Positions 11,230 to 22,170 of a stretch of DNA of 64,000 bases are shown here, in pieces. The notes beneath the pieces are model-generated. The model did no database searches. It had not been told where the DNA came from and saw nothing but the letters and a program-made list of their open reading frames with translations. Source of the DNA: Perognathus longimembris pacificus (taxonomy: Eukaryota; Chordata; Mammalia; Rodentia; Heteromyidae); contig NC_063170.1 of assembly GCF_023159225.1 (NCBI RefSeq), forward strand, positions 57,681,708 to 57,745,707, given 5' to 3'. The translations under genes and the position numbers were made by a program. Each line of letters starts with the position of its first letter. The stretch's first letter is position 1.

Positions 11230-12425
11230 TTTTGTAGAATATTAAGGTCATTTTTCACTGGCTCACTGACTGTTCATGGTCTTTCCAATGCTGTAAGTAA
11301 CTAAAGGCTTTTGCCCATGGTATATACACACACATACGTACACTGAAGTGGAGTCGTTTCTGCCATTTTTAAGCATGCTAGCCACAGTGATTACTTTTCC
11401 TCTTTCTTGCCACTCTCTGCTCTTTTTTTTTTTTTTTTTGCAGATAAGCACGCAAGCAGTATCTGCTTTTCTCTCACATTTACTGCTGGTGGGATGATTT
11501 ATTCTGTAATTGAGATGGAGAAGAACAATGATCTCCTCTATCATTCGGTTTCGGGCTATTCCATCCTTGGGTCACTAACTCCAGCTGCTTGCAAGTCATT
11601 GCATGTTTTAAAAATCCAGAGTGGCAAGGAAGACCATTTGTTCATTTCTTCTACTTCTTTTGCTGAGTTGTGGCCATTTTTTACTCTGACAAAACACAGC
11701 ATTGTTGGTATGGGCCTAGTGGAATTTCTGCAGGACTGTCTGCTTTTGTGGACCATATACCACATACAGCTTTCAGATCTGGCTGGTGCTCATCATTCTA
11801 AAAGGGCTACTAGAGTCATCCCAGGTGGAAACAATGGAGATGTCCATTGTCATAGACATTGACAGTCCAGGCTTCTTCTTAAACTAAGCAGCAGTAGTTT
11901 CCTCCTTCATACTCCCCAAATAGTCAATGGTCCAAATAGTCAAATGACTCCAGAGGAATCAAAAGACTGTGACCAATGGCTACACTGAAGAATGGGAAGA
12001 GAGGGGAAGAGGGTGGGTCCCAAAGTACTTACGGAGCCAATGGGATCATGAGACTGGCTCCAACACCTCCAATGGCTTTTCTTCAGTGAGCCTAGGGATG
12101 AGCAAAGAGAAAGTTTTCCTGTTTCCCCCCCCCCTTTGCACAAATAGGAAACATCTTAAAATACCTTAAATAGACCATTCAGTGATTCATGTTTTAGCAA
12201 AGGTGAACTCTTAAGTTGTGTGATGATCTGATTGCATTTTAGCAAAAGGAATTTTTTTAGGAAAAGTTTTCCACAAGTAGCTTTTATTTCTGCCTTGACT
12301 CTCTGTAAATTGAAAAGCAGAGTGCTTATGGGTTTTCACATTGTAATAAGTATAGTTTGGCTTTGTATTAAGCTTTCAGGAAAAAAATGTATGTTGTAAC
12401 TGCTGTAGGCAGGCAGCCCTAAGTA
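11230..12425. other. Unique DNA containing a 151-codon open frame of doubtful meaning
   Basis: An open frame runs 11407-11862 on the plus strand. Just inside it, T18 followed by gcag (ending 11443) looks like a splice acceptor, with no stop for about 140 codons after it. The predicted peptide has no domain I recognise, and a T-run is also what an antisense poly-A tail would leave. I do not call it a gene. Confidence 0.4.
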
Positions 12426-12427
12426 GG

Positions 12428-12560
12428 AAGAAAGAGTGCAAATTTTAGAGCCAGAAAGATTATGGTTCAAACCTAGCGCTTGTCTGTTGTGTTGGCAAAT
12501 TGTCCTTGCTCTCAGAGGTTCTATTTCTTCCTCTATAAAATGATACACCCCTTGAGTGAT
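12428..12560 (+). mobile_element. MIR fragment, sense strand
   Basis: It shows the typical MIR order: attttagagccagaaagatt, ggttcaaacctagc, then tgttggcaaattgtcc and ctatttcttcctctataaaatg. Confidence 0.8.
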
Positions 12561-12561
12561 T

Positions 12562-13026
12562 TGCGTCATTTGTAGGTCCAGGATCCTTTCCTGGGGGCCT
12601 TCCTTCCCACTCACTTTTCAAGGGTTCAATAAGAGTTAACCTCACTATGGCTTGGAAGCTGATCTTATAGTTGACCACAGACTCTGTCTTCCTGGCCATT
12701 ATCATTACTTAAGGAATAGATATATGATCTAAACACGGCCAGTGAAAAATCTGCCAAGAGCTCTTCCTGCCAAATCCACTGTAGGAGGAAGGGGGGGTGT
12801 GTGTTCTTCTCTTTTGGGGTTGCAAATAGATTGACCGACTCATTCATATTCACATGGCATTTTCTTGGCTTTGGCACAGAATGCTTCAGATCCCAAGCAA
12901 CCTCTCAGTGCTAGGCACACCAGGATGGTGAGCTGTGAGGATAATTCAAACCTAGAGTTGCAATAAGGAGCTTCCAGAGAAATGTCTGCAGAAAGGATTC
13001 AACCCAGAGAGGACAATACAGTTAAA
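12562..13026. other. Unique non-coding DNA
   Basis: Nothing recognised beyond short frames without domains. Confidence 0.45.
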
Positions 13027-13037
13027 AGATAGGTCAG

Positions 13038-13240
13038 GGCTGGGGATATAGCCTAGTAGCAAGAGTGCCTGCCTCGGATACACGAGGCCCTAGGTTCGAT
13101 TCCCCAGCACCACATATACAGAAAACGGCCAGAAGTGGCACTGTGGCTCAAGTGGCAGAGTGCTAGCCTTGAGCGGGAAGAAGCCAGGGACGGTGCTCGG
13201 GCCCTGAGTCCAAGGCCCAGGACTGGCCAAAAAAAAAAAA
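13038..13240 (+). mobile_element. IDL-Geo SINE, full length, young subfamily
   Basis: A complete dimer with perfect box B ggttcgattcc and an A12 tail. A perfect 11-bp target duplication, agataggtcag, lies at 13027-13037 and 13241-13251. It shares tacacgaggccctagg and gagcgggaagaag with the 293 copy. Confidence 0.95.
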
Positions 13241-13251
13241 AGATAGGTCAG

Positions 13252-13777
13252 ATCACTTTCAGGTTCCTGGACCCAGCCATGATACATCTTGAACACATCA
13301 CACAAGACTCCCCAGTTGAACAGACCTGGAAGGGGGGTGTTATGAAGTTGTTTGCATAGTCTTCTTTCTATCGCACCCAACAGAGAATACTTATCCCAGT
13401 ACTGAGTTGTTGTGAAGATAGAGCCTGATTTATGCAAAGCATCTAGCTCAGAGAGAGGCTCCTGGTTTGCCATCATAGCTCTTGGTCAGTGAAAAAATGG
13501 CTTGTCAATCCCTTCCTGTATTCATTTACCTCTTCACTGACCTCCTACTCTGGCTTGTCATTGCACTGGCTAATGGGATGTTAGCAGGCTTGATGCATGG
13601 CGGTTGAGATTCACTCTGGCTCTTTTGTTTTTCATCACGAGGACAAGGCTGTGACTGGGTAGTCTGATGGAAGAAACTGTGACCTCTGGAACAGCACCTG
13701 ACAGTAGTCAGGGGATTCCAGCAGATAAGGTAAATAAATGTGTATTGATGTTGGCGTGAGAGATTTTCATGAATGAA
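13252..13777. other. Unique non-coding DNA
   Basis: No recognised element. The 128-codon minus-strand frame at 13090-13476 draws half of its length from the neighbouring antisense SINE. Confidence 0.45.
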
Positions 13778-14050
13778 TTAATTAATTGTCCAAGTGATGT
13801 ACAGAGGGGTTACAGTTTCATATGAAGGCAGTGAGTACATTTCTTATCAAACTTGTTACCTCCTCCATTTTCCTCCCACCTTCCCCCCCACCCCCAAGTT
13901 GTATAGTTGGTTTACAGCATACTGTCTTGTAAGTATTGCTGCTGCACTGGGTCACCTTTTACCCTTTGTCTCTCCACTTTGATATTCTCCTTCCCTTTCC
14001 TAGTTCTGATATACGTTTATACAATACCCAGGGTACTGAAAGGTGTTAGA
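13778..14050 (-). mobile_element. L1 3'UTR fragment, minus strand
   Basis: gatgtacagaggggttacag, then ggcagtgagtacatttctta and gttacctcctcc, followed by a polypyrimidine block. This matches the L1 3' end at 44571 closely, in the same orientation. The L1 poly-A end lies at the low-coordinate side (aattaattaatt). Confidence 0.75.
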
Positions 14051-14140
14051 GTTTTGACTTATTCAGCATTACTGGGATCCTAGATGACTGATTAAAGGGC
14101 TAATATTTGGGAATGTTTACCACTTGCTTGGAACTCTTTT

Positions 14141-14345
14141 TTTTTTTTTTTTTTTGCCAGTCCGGGGCCTTGAGCTCAGGGCCTGAGCACTATCCCTGGC
14201 TTCCTTTTGCTCAAGGCTAGCACTCTGCCACTTGAGCCACAGAGCCATTTCTGGACATTTTCTATATATGTGGTGCTGGGGAATCAAACCCAGGGCTTCA
14301 TGTAGATGAGGCAAGCTCTCTTGCCACTAGGCCATATTCCCAGCC
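14141..14345 (-). mobile_element. IDL-Geo SINE, minus strand
   Basis: A T-tail is followed by gccagtccggggcc ... cttgagccacagagcc ... gaatcaaacccagggc and cccagcc. Target duplication cttgcttggaactcttt lies at 14123-14139 and 14346-14362. Confidence 0.94.
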
Positions 14346-14564
14346 CTTGCTTGGAACTCTTTTAGAACCTTTATGCGTAGTTGAGCCAGACCTGTGTCCC
14401 CAGGTCTCTATTGAGCAGATTTAACCAGCTAGAGACAGAAACATTGTTTGTAAGTTAAATTTGAACACAAACAGACTCTTGTCACTATTCTGCCACCAAT
14501 ACAGTATGGCAACTATTTATGTAGAATTTTACATTGTGTCACATATTTATGATATATGTTTTCT

Positions 14565-14862
14565 AGAAATGATTTAACAGAGATGGGAGGTTGTGCTTTG
14601 GTTCTATACAAATGCTGCTATACCATTTTCCATAAGGGACTTGAACATACACAGATTTTGGCATCCAAAAAGGATCCTGGAAGAAATCTCCTGTGGAGCT
14701 CTTTCTCTTATTCCTTCCCCTCTATCTTCACGCATCTCCATCTTGTGTGGGCCTGCAGTTTGCTCTCCCCCTCAATAAACTCTCCTCTGCTTCAACCATT
14801 TGAAAAAAACAAAAAAGAAATCTCCTGTGGAATCTAGAGGAATGTGCATCATCGAACTCTTG
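14565..14862 (+). mobile_element. Tigger/MER2-like DNA transposon fragment, interrupted
   Basis: gaaatgatttaacagagatg, gctataccattttccataag, ggacttgaacatacacag and ggcatccaaaaaggatcctg follow the MER2/Tigger consensus as I remember it. The same element family is present more completely at 28837-29126. It is split at 14698-14831 by a retrocopy plus its duplicated target. Confidence 0.7.
14698..14814 (+). mobile_element. Short polyadenylated retrocopy, LTR R/U5-like, inserted in MER2
   Basis: 117 bp flanked by a perfect 17-bp duplication, aagaaatctcctgtgga, at 14681-14697 and 14815-14831. It ends in an A-rich tail 24 nt after an AATAAA (14774-14779). The sequence around the signal (ctcaataaactctcctctgc) resembles the R/U5 part of a retroviral LTR. 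The flanking duplication and tail indicate L1-machinery retroposition of a short RNA rather than retroviral integration. Confidence 0.7.
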
Positions 14863-14864
14863 CA

Positions 14865-17520
14865 AAAATCCCCTGAGATGATATTAATTCTACTTTGTAC
14901 ACGAGAAAAATGAATGAGTCAAGACTGAAGTATAAGCAGCCCATCTCCAGAGTACTTTCAGCTAGGACCTTGGTCTTCACTACTGTGCCAGTGTCATGTG
15001 CAAAACTAATCAGCACCTTTGAAGCTGCCAATCATGATTCATTAGGGACTGATGAACTTGGTCAATGAGCCATCATTTCAGAAAGAAGAAAGACAGTATC
15101 AGAGTCTTATTTCATGAAACTTAGATTTGTTTCCTGTGAATTCCTATTTATGTTTGGGCATCCCATGTTACAAGGTAGATTGTTGTACTCATTGTGAATT
15201 ATTCTGCCAAAGCTTGAAAAATCATTGCAATACATGCTAGCTAGCTCTGTTGTTCTTTCCAAATGAAATTAATCAGTAAAATATTGTATATGCAGGGGCT
15301 ATTTTTTTATACCACTGTCCACCCATCCACCCACTGGTTGGTACCCTGGATATTTGAGAATAGTGTCATAGGAACAGAAGTAGTAGTAGCCTTTAACCTC
15401 AGCTGTTATGGTCCAGGTGTTCAGATCTGAGCCTGTTTCTCCTCTTTCAGAGAGAGACAGAGGGAATCTTGTCACTAGGTAAGTCCAGGAGATGCCTTTA
15501 GACTCGATGACAAGCCCAGCCCCATCCACAGCAGGGCAATTTAGTCCCTCAAGCACTGCACGTCACCTGGGGATTTAGACTTTGACATGGAATTGAAGTT
15601 TCAAGTTACTGTTTTCCTGCCCAAAGCCTCTGGTGGCTTCACAGTGTTAATTAGTCAGGGAAGTCTGTAACTAAAATTTATATCTAGTTGTCCACACACT
15701 GAGGAGTCATTAAAACTAAGGCAGTAATTGATAGGCAGTGAGGGGCCATTTAGGGCACATGATTTTGTTCATTCACTCTCTGTTAAATTGTGCCAGCCAA
15801 GCAGAAAAGGTAAGAGAAGATATATAAAGGTTAAAAAAAATTAGAACGTAAGTCATCTTGCCAGTCCTAATCTACTCTTGCCTGACCCCAAGGAGCTATT
15901 GCCAGCCATTCTTGTCTCCACTGACATCAAATCCTCTCTTACACGTGGGCTGGTGGACAATCCTATTCCAAAGTTCTATTTAGACCAAGATAACTCATTT
16001 ATGATAGAGAATGTAGAATGCTGTCAGGGTGATATCTGTATGGGGTGTCTTACTGCGGGAAGCCAACAGAGAGCTAAATTGAAGCCAATTGCTCTTGCTT
16101 CCTAAAAGGAAAGGTATTTTGACATTTACATCGACAGCTGCATAATGAAAAGCCGGGGTCCTGGTGGTGATCTGAGCAGTAGCCAGCACCTTAGCCACTG
16201 AGTTGGAATTAGTATTCCTGTTCGCTCCTATGCGGTCATGGATTGTTTTCTAGTCTTCCATCTAGGCACACAACTTGTATGGGTTTCTCAGAGTTCACAA
16301 GTATATGCTAAAAGGATCCCACTACCATTCAGGTTTCCTCTGAGTAATCTAAATTCACCTGGAAATACAATAGTATTTTCTGGGCCAGCCGTTTAGCATT
16401 TCACTTGCTCTTCTGATTCTGCTGACTGTTGTGTAGAATTGCTTCTTGGGCAGAGGTTAAAAAAACTGTGCAATGCCAAAATCCCCTTGAAAAACCTCCT
16501 TATGCTCACCACAAAGCACCATGTTTTCTCCCCATTATTGAGGCCAAGGCAGGCAGATTTCCTCCCAGGCTGGAACAGATGGCTGTTTCTGTGGTTGACA
16601 CCAGCTGAAGTACTTGGCTTGTGTTTGATGGGCCATGCTGTTTGAGAAACAGATCATTTTATACACCAGAATCACACTTCAGCACAAGAGTCTCACCCTC
16701 CGAGGTCTAGTGGGAAGTGAAATGAACCAGAGGACTCAGATTGGTGTCTGCCCTGCCAGGCTTGTTACTGTGCAACACACACCCATCAGTGAACCCTCAC
16801 TGATTGAAAACTGTTCTCTCCCTCTCTCTCTTCTTTCCCTCCTCCAGCATAGCCAGGAGACTACCAGCATACACATTTTGGCAGGCTACGTAAGAGGAAT
16901 TAGAAGACATAAAATGGCACTAAACCAGTAAGGAACAATTGTAATCCTGTCACCTCGCAATGTCCAGCCTCATCTTACAGTATCTAGAGGGGTATTCTGC
17001 CTGCTCCCATCTGTTCTGTCACCTCTGTGCTGTTCTGTGGTCTGTGGAGAGTTGTCACCACTCCTGTAAGAGAGCAGTGTGTGCCTCCCCATGCCGGAGG
17101 AACCCTCCTCACCCAGGGTTCATTGGGACAAGGCTGTTTTTATGTTACATTCTGGGGGTGGGGAGGTGTCCTGGTAAGCTGCATCTTTGAGAGGAAAAAG
17201 GTATCTTTATTTGTAGTGTTTGCTCTTTCCTGTAGGATAAATAGCCCAGCTCGGCTGGTTTTTATAGTCACCAAACATGAAGTTAGTAAGAGATGAACAT
17301 CATTCCCTCTCTCTAGCTGGCTGCAGCAGGCACTGGCTTCCTTTGTTTGCTCTTCCAGACAATAGGAGTTTGTATCATGCTTTCCACATAGCTTAGGATT
17401 GTTGCCATAACACCATGTAATATACAATCGAGATAATGGGCGCACACTTACAGCAGATCCATGCAAGTTCAGGGTGATGCACTGGCTAGCAGTCAAACCC
17501 AGTTGCTCAAGCCATAACAG
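14865..17520. other. Long stretch of unique DNA
   Basis: About 2.6 kb with no repeat family I recognise. Short frames (up to 118 codons, 17140-17496 minus) show no domain. A weak 13/15 CTCF-type match begins just beyond, at 17570. Confidence 0.45.
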
Positions 17521-17569
17521 CAGGCCCCTGCTTCCCTGTTATTGCTGACAACTTTTTTCCAAGGGACCA

Positions 17570-17584
17570 GCAGCAGGGGGCCCT
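17570..17584 (+). promoter_or_regulatory. Weak CTCF-like motif
   Basis: gcagcagggggccct matches 13 of 15 positions of the CTCF consensus CCASYAGRKGGCRSY; mismatches are at positions 1 and 13. Such matches occur by chance at appreciable rate. Confidence 0.25.
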
Positions 17585-17589
17585 TCAGA

Positions 17590-18424
17590 AGCAGCCCAAT
17601 GAAGCACCGCTGTCAGTATGTGTGAGGATGTTGGGCGCAGAGATGCAGTGTTAGGAAATGGAGCTTCCTTGTGACATCACTTAGGGAAAATTGTGTCTGC
17701 GTTCAATAAAGGGAATGGCCCTGCGACGGAGCACCTTTTTATGTTATGGATCTTGATGAGTTTTATTGATCAGATCTTCCTTTTTTATTGGTAGGAGAAA
17801 ATGTGGTCCCTATTTTTCACACTACTCTTATAAAAGTGATCAGTTTATGATGGCAATCTTCTTCATTTGATGTTTCCTTTCTCTCTTATGCATCAATTCT
17901 TCCAACAAATGTTCAAGTATCTACTTGTGAACTACTGTCCTGAGACATGTTCTTTGAAATAAACATGTGCTCTGATACTTGTGTAACAGTTGAATCAAGC
18001 ATCAAATAAATCGCTATGAAAAGAAACACACGTTTCTGAATGGGACCAAGTTCTCTAAAATCAAAACCCAGGAAGCTCACTTAGATTGATTGGCCACTTT
18101 ATACTACTATCCTGTTTTTGCTCCTTTTTGTCTCCGTTTTCAATTATCCCATCATGTATTTATGTAAGCAAATGGCTTAAGGTGTTGAATCTTTGTTTTT
18201 CTTTCTGTCAAAAAAAAACCCCAAATGAATAATTAGATGACCAAAGATAAGTGTTTCTATATGAACTATAATAGTAGATAACATTTAAAGGAAAAAAAGA
18301 ACCTTACTCAGAAGAGTCAACACGTATTTATGCAAAGTGGTAGGTCACTGGGGAAGGGGCCACATAGCAGCATTCTATACAAGTGTGCATAAAATATATA
18401 CTCATGGTGGTTGTTTAAAATTCA
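17590..18424. other. Unique non-coding DNA
   Basis: AT-rich, no recognised element. gcgttcaataaagggaatgg near 17700 contains an AATAAA but lacks any upstream gene. Confidence 0.4.
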
Positions 18425-18427
18425 GAT

Positions 18428-18512
18428 ATCGGGGACTGGAGATGTGGCTCAGGTGGTAGAGCACCAGCCAATGAGCAAAAGCATCAGATACTGAATTCAA
18501 GTCCCAGTTGCA
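18428..18512 (+). mobile_element. Geo-like tRNA-type SINE monomer with (CA)n tail
   Basis: ggactggagatgtggctcag, tggtagagcaccagcc and gaattcaagtcccag give box A-like and box B-like motifs without a left monomer. The tail is now the (CA)n at 18513-18550. Confidence 0.7.

Positions 18513-18550
<38 letters not shown>
18513..18550. repeat. (CA)n microsatellite
   Basis: About 19 CA units, directly at the 3' end of a tRNA-type SINE monomer. Confidence 0.96.
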
Positions 18551-18553
<3 letters not shown>

Positions 18554-19560
18554 TTTTAGATTCTTGACCTCCATTCCAAAAGATTCTGAGTCACAAAGTC
18601 TGCAGCAAGACCTGAGGACCAGCAAGTTTCCTGACTTCCCTTCCTGTTCATTGTGTTATGCTATCCTAGTGTCAGATCCAGAATGTACAAGTGTTCTTTA
18701 GTTTTCCAACCTTTACAATCTGAGTTGATGTTAGGTCTTCCATTGTTTCATGAGATTTCTGGATTTATTGTGGCTAGGATATAAATGTTAAATAAGTATT
18801 ACCAGTGAAATAAAGTCCTAATAGAATTCTTAGTCTGGTTAAAATAGTAAATTATTAGTAGACAACAACTCAGAGATGCTTTTTGAACAACTCTTAGGGG
18901 TTTTTGGAGTAGGGCTGAACTCTAAAAATTTTCTGAATTTCATCTACAGGGAGAGAAAACTATTATCTAGCCAAAAATTTCAAGTCTACTAGAAACGATA
19001 GGATTTTTAAGTGTCTTTGGCAAAGTTCCCCTCCAAAATAAGTGCTCAAGTTTTTCCAGATTTTGTGCCTGTGAGTAAAATTGTAGCCAAATCTGAAAAC
19101 GTCAGATGTAAGCTTTTTACACCCACAGGATTGGATTGTGAGTGTGAAATGCTTTCAACCTTCTATGTTTCCTACAAGTGAAGTCCCTAATAACTTTTCT
19201 ACCATCTGATGCTCTATTTCTAGCTAACAATATAATTAAAGATCAATGTTCAGTTTGCTAATATATTTGTCAACAGCCAGTAATTTCTAGTTAAGAATTT
19301 GACACTTAGGAACAAAGTTTGTTTCACTAGAAATTTGGAGGACATTAAAAAAAAAGCTTAAAGAAAAGACAGCAAAATTTTAGAAACACAAAATATGAGC
19401 CCTTCAGAAAGATAACTCGCTCGGACTTTTAAAAAGTCACAAATGATCATAATCATTATCATAAAAAAGCAAAAGAAAAAATGGGAGAAAATGACCTAGA
19501 ATAAAAAGAATATAGTGACCAAATGCAAAGCATGTACCTTAATTTTTGTTTGGAAAGCAT
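18551..19560. other. AT-rich unique DNA
   Basis: No gene or clear repeat. A-rich segments at 19340-19520 may be remnants of old elements but cannot be assigned. Confidence 0.4.
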
Positions 19561-19850
19561 AAACATAAAAAGCATTTGAGGACGAATTCAGAGAATCTGT
19601 AGTAATATAAAGTAGATATGAGATGGTGCTTAGAAATGATTGTTTTCTGATGTGTGATAGGAGTATTTCATTTGTCTTAAGAAGTTTTTTTCTGGGAGGT
19701 AAGGGCTGCAGTACTTTGTAAAAAGAAGGGAAGACAGTGAAAGAAATGAGGGAAATGGATTGTTAAATCTCTATGATGGAAAATAGGTGTTCATTATATT
19801 ATGCTTTTAACTTTTGTGAATACATGAAAATTAATAATACATTTGGAGGG
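19560..19850 (+). mobile_element. Possible old L1 3' end
   Basis: tgataggagtatttcatttg, ggtgttcattatattatgct and cttttgtgaatacatgaaaa resemble the terminal part of old L1 3'UTRs. The level of decay makes this uncertain. Confidence 0.4.
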
Positions 19851-19854
19851 AAAA

Positions 19855-19995
19855 GAGCAGGGATTTTAGAATTGGGCCTGACTTCCAGCTCTGCCACGTA
19901 TTAGCTCAACAAGTTATACCATTTTCCTATACCTTGATCTTCTCATCTGCATACATAGGATCACAATTATTTTTATTTCAAGGGATTATTATAAC
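19855..19995 (+). mobile_element. MIR, sense strand
   Basis: Clear MIR order: attttagaattgggcctgac, ttccagctctgccacgtatt, agctcaacaagttatacc, then cttgatcttctcatctgc. Confidence 0.9.
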
Positions 19996-19999
19996 AAAT

Positions 20000-20478
20000 A
20001 ATGATATTGCTTAATGCATACATGTATTTGAAACATGTAACTCATGTATATGGCTTATTGTCACTGTAATATTACAAAGATAATTGCTATTATTACTTAT
20101 TACTAGGTAGCTAATACTGCCTGTGAGTATAAATTACCTATCATCACTTATTGTTAGCACACGATTTGGACTATTTTTGCAAGTATCTTCATACTAAGAT
20201 ACATTGAAATTTGAAATTCCTACTAAGTCTGTGATATGAGCAAAAATGTGAAAATGTACTATTTCCATCCTCTGAATTTTGCCTCTGAATTCTGCATATT
20301 ACACTCATCACAGCAGACATTAGAAATAAGTGTGCACTAGAATAAAATGAATACTACTACAGCGTTACATAAAAAACAGCTCAATCTTATAACTTGTAGA
20401 AAGTATATGCATTTACTTAGGTAACACAAACTAACCCATTTATTATACGTTAGAGAGGCATCAAAAGATGGTGTTTCT
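20000..20478. other. AT-rich unique DNA
   Basis: No recognised element; no frame of note. Confidence 0.4.
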
Positions 20479-20479
20479 G

Positions 20480-20660
20480 CTGGGTTTTACCCTCCTTCAG
20501 TCTTTTCATGATAGTGCCTGTGTGGCTAGGGTTAACAGGCACACACCACTGGGCCCAACTATTGGGTGAAATGGGGGTGTCCTTCATATGCCTTTAACTG
20601 TGATCCTCTTGATCACAGCAAGTAATTAAGATTAACAGGTGTAAGCCACTGGAGCCTAAC
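20480..20660 (-). mobile_element. Two B1-like fragments, antisense
   Basis: Two antisense B1 5' ends: ggctagggttaacaggcaca/ccactgggccc near 20524-20557 and aagattaacaggtgtaagcc/actggagcc near 20628-20656. Both are strongly diverged. Confidence 0.55.
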
Positions 20661-21480
20661 TTTCTCCTTCATTTCTGGAAGCTAGCAGTGTTTTTCTTTC
20701 AGAACTTTGAACATGTCAACCCATTCCTTCCTGGCCTCCTTTTCTGCTCAGAAGTCTGCTATTGTCCTTAAGGAGGCTCCCGTAGATGTAATTTGTCACT
20801 CTTCTTTTGCTCTTCTTAGAATTCTCACTTTGTCTTGAACATTTGGTGGTATGACTATAATCTATCATGGAGAGGATCTTATTAAGTAAAATTTATTTGG
20901 AGTCTTTTGCACATCCTAGATCTGGACATATTACTATCTTCCTAGACTTGGCAAGTTTTTAGCTTTCATTTTTCTGAATGTGTTTCCTATAACTTCTCCC
21001 ACCCCCCCTTTTCCCCTTTTGGAACACTCACAATTTGAATATTAGTTCATTTAGAGGCATCCTGTAAGCCTTGGAGGTTTTCCCCATTAAAATAATTTAA
21101 ATACTTCTTTTTCTCTTTCTTCTCCTTCTCCTTCTCCTTCTTTTTCTTAAATCTGACTGAGTTGTTTCTTCTGAATGGTTTCAGAAGACTTGACTTCAAG
21201 TTTAGAATCTTTGTTTCCACTTCCTCTGGCCTGTTGTTGAGGCTCACAACTGCATTTTTTATTTGATTTACTGAGCTATTGAATTCCAAAAGTTTCTGTT
21301 TGACTTTTTAAAAAAAATGCTTCTGTTACTTCATTGGATTTCTTGTTTTCTCACAAATTGTTTTCCTAACTTCATTGAATTGTCTGTCCATCTGTATTTT
21401 CTTGTATCTCAACGAATCACCTTAGAACATTCTGTTGAAGCATTTTGCAGACATTTTTACCACTTTCCTTTAGGACTTGT
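20660..21480 (-). mobile_element. Old L1 5' region (ORF1 coiled-coil part), antisense
   Basis: The plus strand reads as antisense L1: tcctggcctccttttctgct, cagaagtctgctattgtcct, cactcacaatttgaatatta, tgagctattgaattccaaaa, gtttctgtttgactt. The minus-strand frame at 21047-21289 (80 codons, rich in Asn, Glu, Lys) may be a decayed piece of the ORF1 coiled coil. A CTT-rich expansion lies at about 21105-21148. Confidence 0.7.
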
Positions 21481-22170
21481 TGCTAGGGAGTTACTGGGGG
21501 TCTTTAGGCTAACAGACGTTCTCACTCCCTACATGGGTAGATCTGCTGTTGACATTAATTGTGTAGAGCGACTTTGTAGGAAAGGACTTTATCCTGACAG
21601 TCTGTCTTCTGGTGTTGGTTCGGTGTGCTACACTGCCTTTGGTTCCAGTTAGACGCTGTAGTAAAGTCTGCATATCACTCCTCAGCTTCACTTGCACACT
21701 TTGGTGTGCTGCTTGTAGCAGTGGAGCAGGGTGCGCCTCTGCAGTGCTGGGTTCAATGTGCGCTACACTGCGAACGGCTCCTCCCGTGGCCCAGCTGGTA
21801 GGATGGAGCTCATACAGCAGCAAATGCACTTGGCCTGTGTATCGTGTCACTGTTGGTCTCAGGGTGTGACAGAGGGTTCAGGAAGCGTCTTGGGGCCCCA
21901 GGAGGGTGTGCCATGATCAACAGCCTGGTAGGGTGTAGTATTAGATTTGGCGCTGTGCAGCAGTACCCTGGGTCCGCCCCACTCGGGAGCTGTACAATGG
22001 TATCCAATCCTCGTGAATTTAGGGCCTCCTGAAGGCTGCAGAGTTCTCCGCAGCAAGAGCTTCTAATGTCTCGGTGTCCGTGGAGCGTGTTGGGGCCTCC
22101 CATTTGCCCTTTCCTCCCATTTGCCCTTACCTCACTGTACAAGGACATTCTTGGGTTCAAACACAGGCCA
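21480..22170 (-). other. CpG-rich segment, probable L1 5'UTR or other promoter relic
   Basis: About 20 CpGs in 600 bp, against a CpG-poor background (for example gcgaacggctcctcccg and gtgtccgtggagcg). It directly abuts the antisense L1 ORF1 region on the side where a minus-strand L1 5'UTR should lie. A short tandem copy, cctcccatttgccctt, is at about 22097 and 22112. Overlapping short frames on both strands look like a by-product of the base composition. Confidence 0.5.

Noticed and set aside
14774..14779. AATAAA as the end of a real gene
   Set aside because: It lies inside a retrocopy bounded by target duplications, so it marks an inserted RNA copy.
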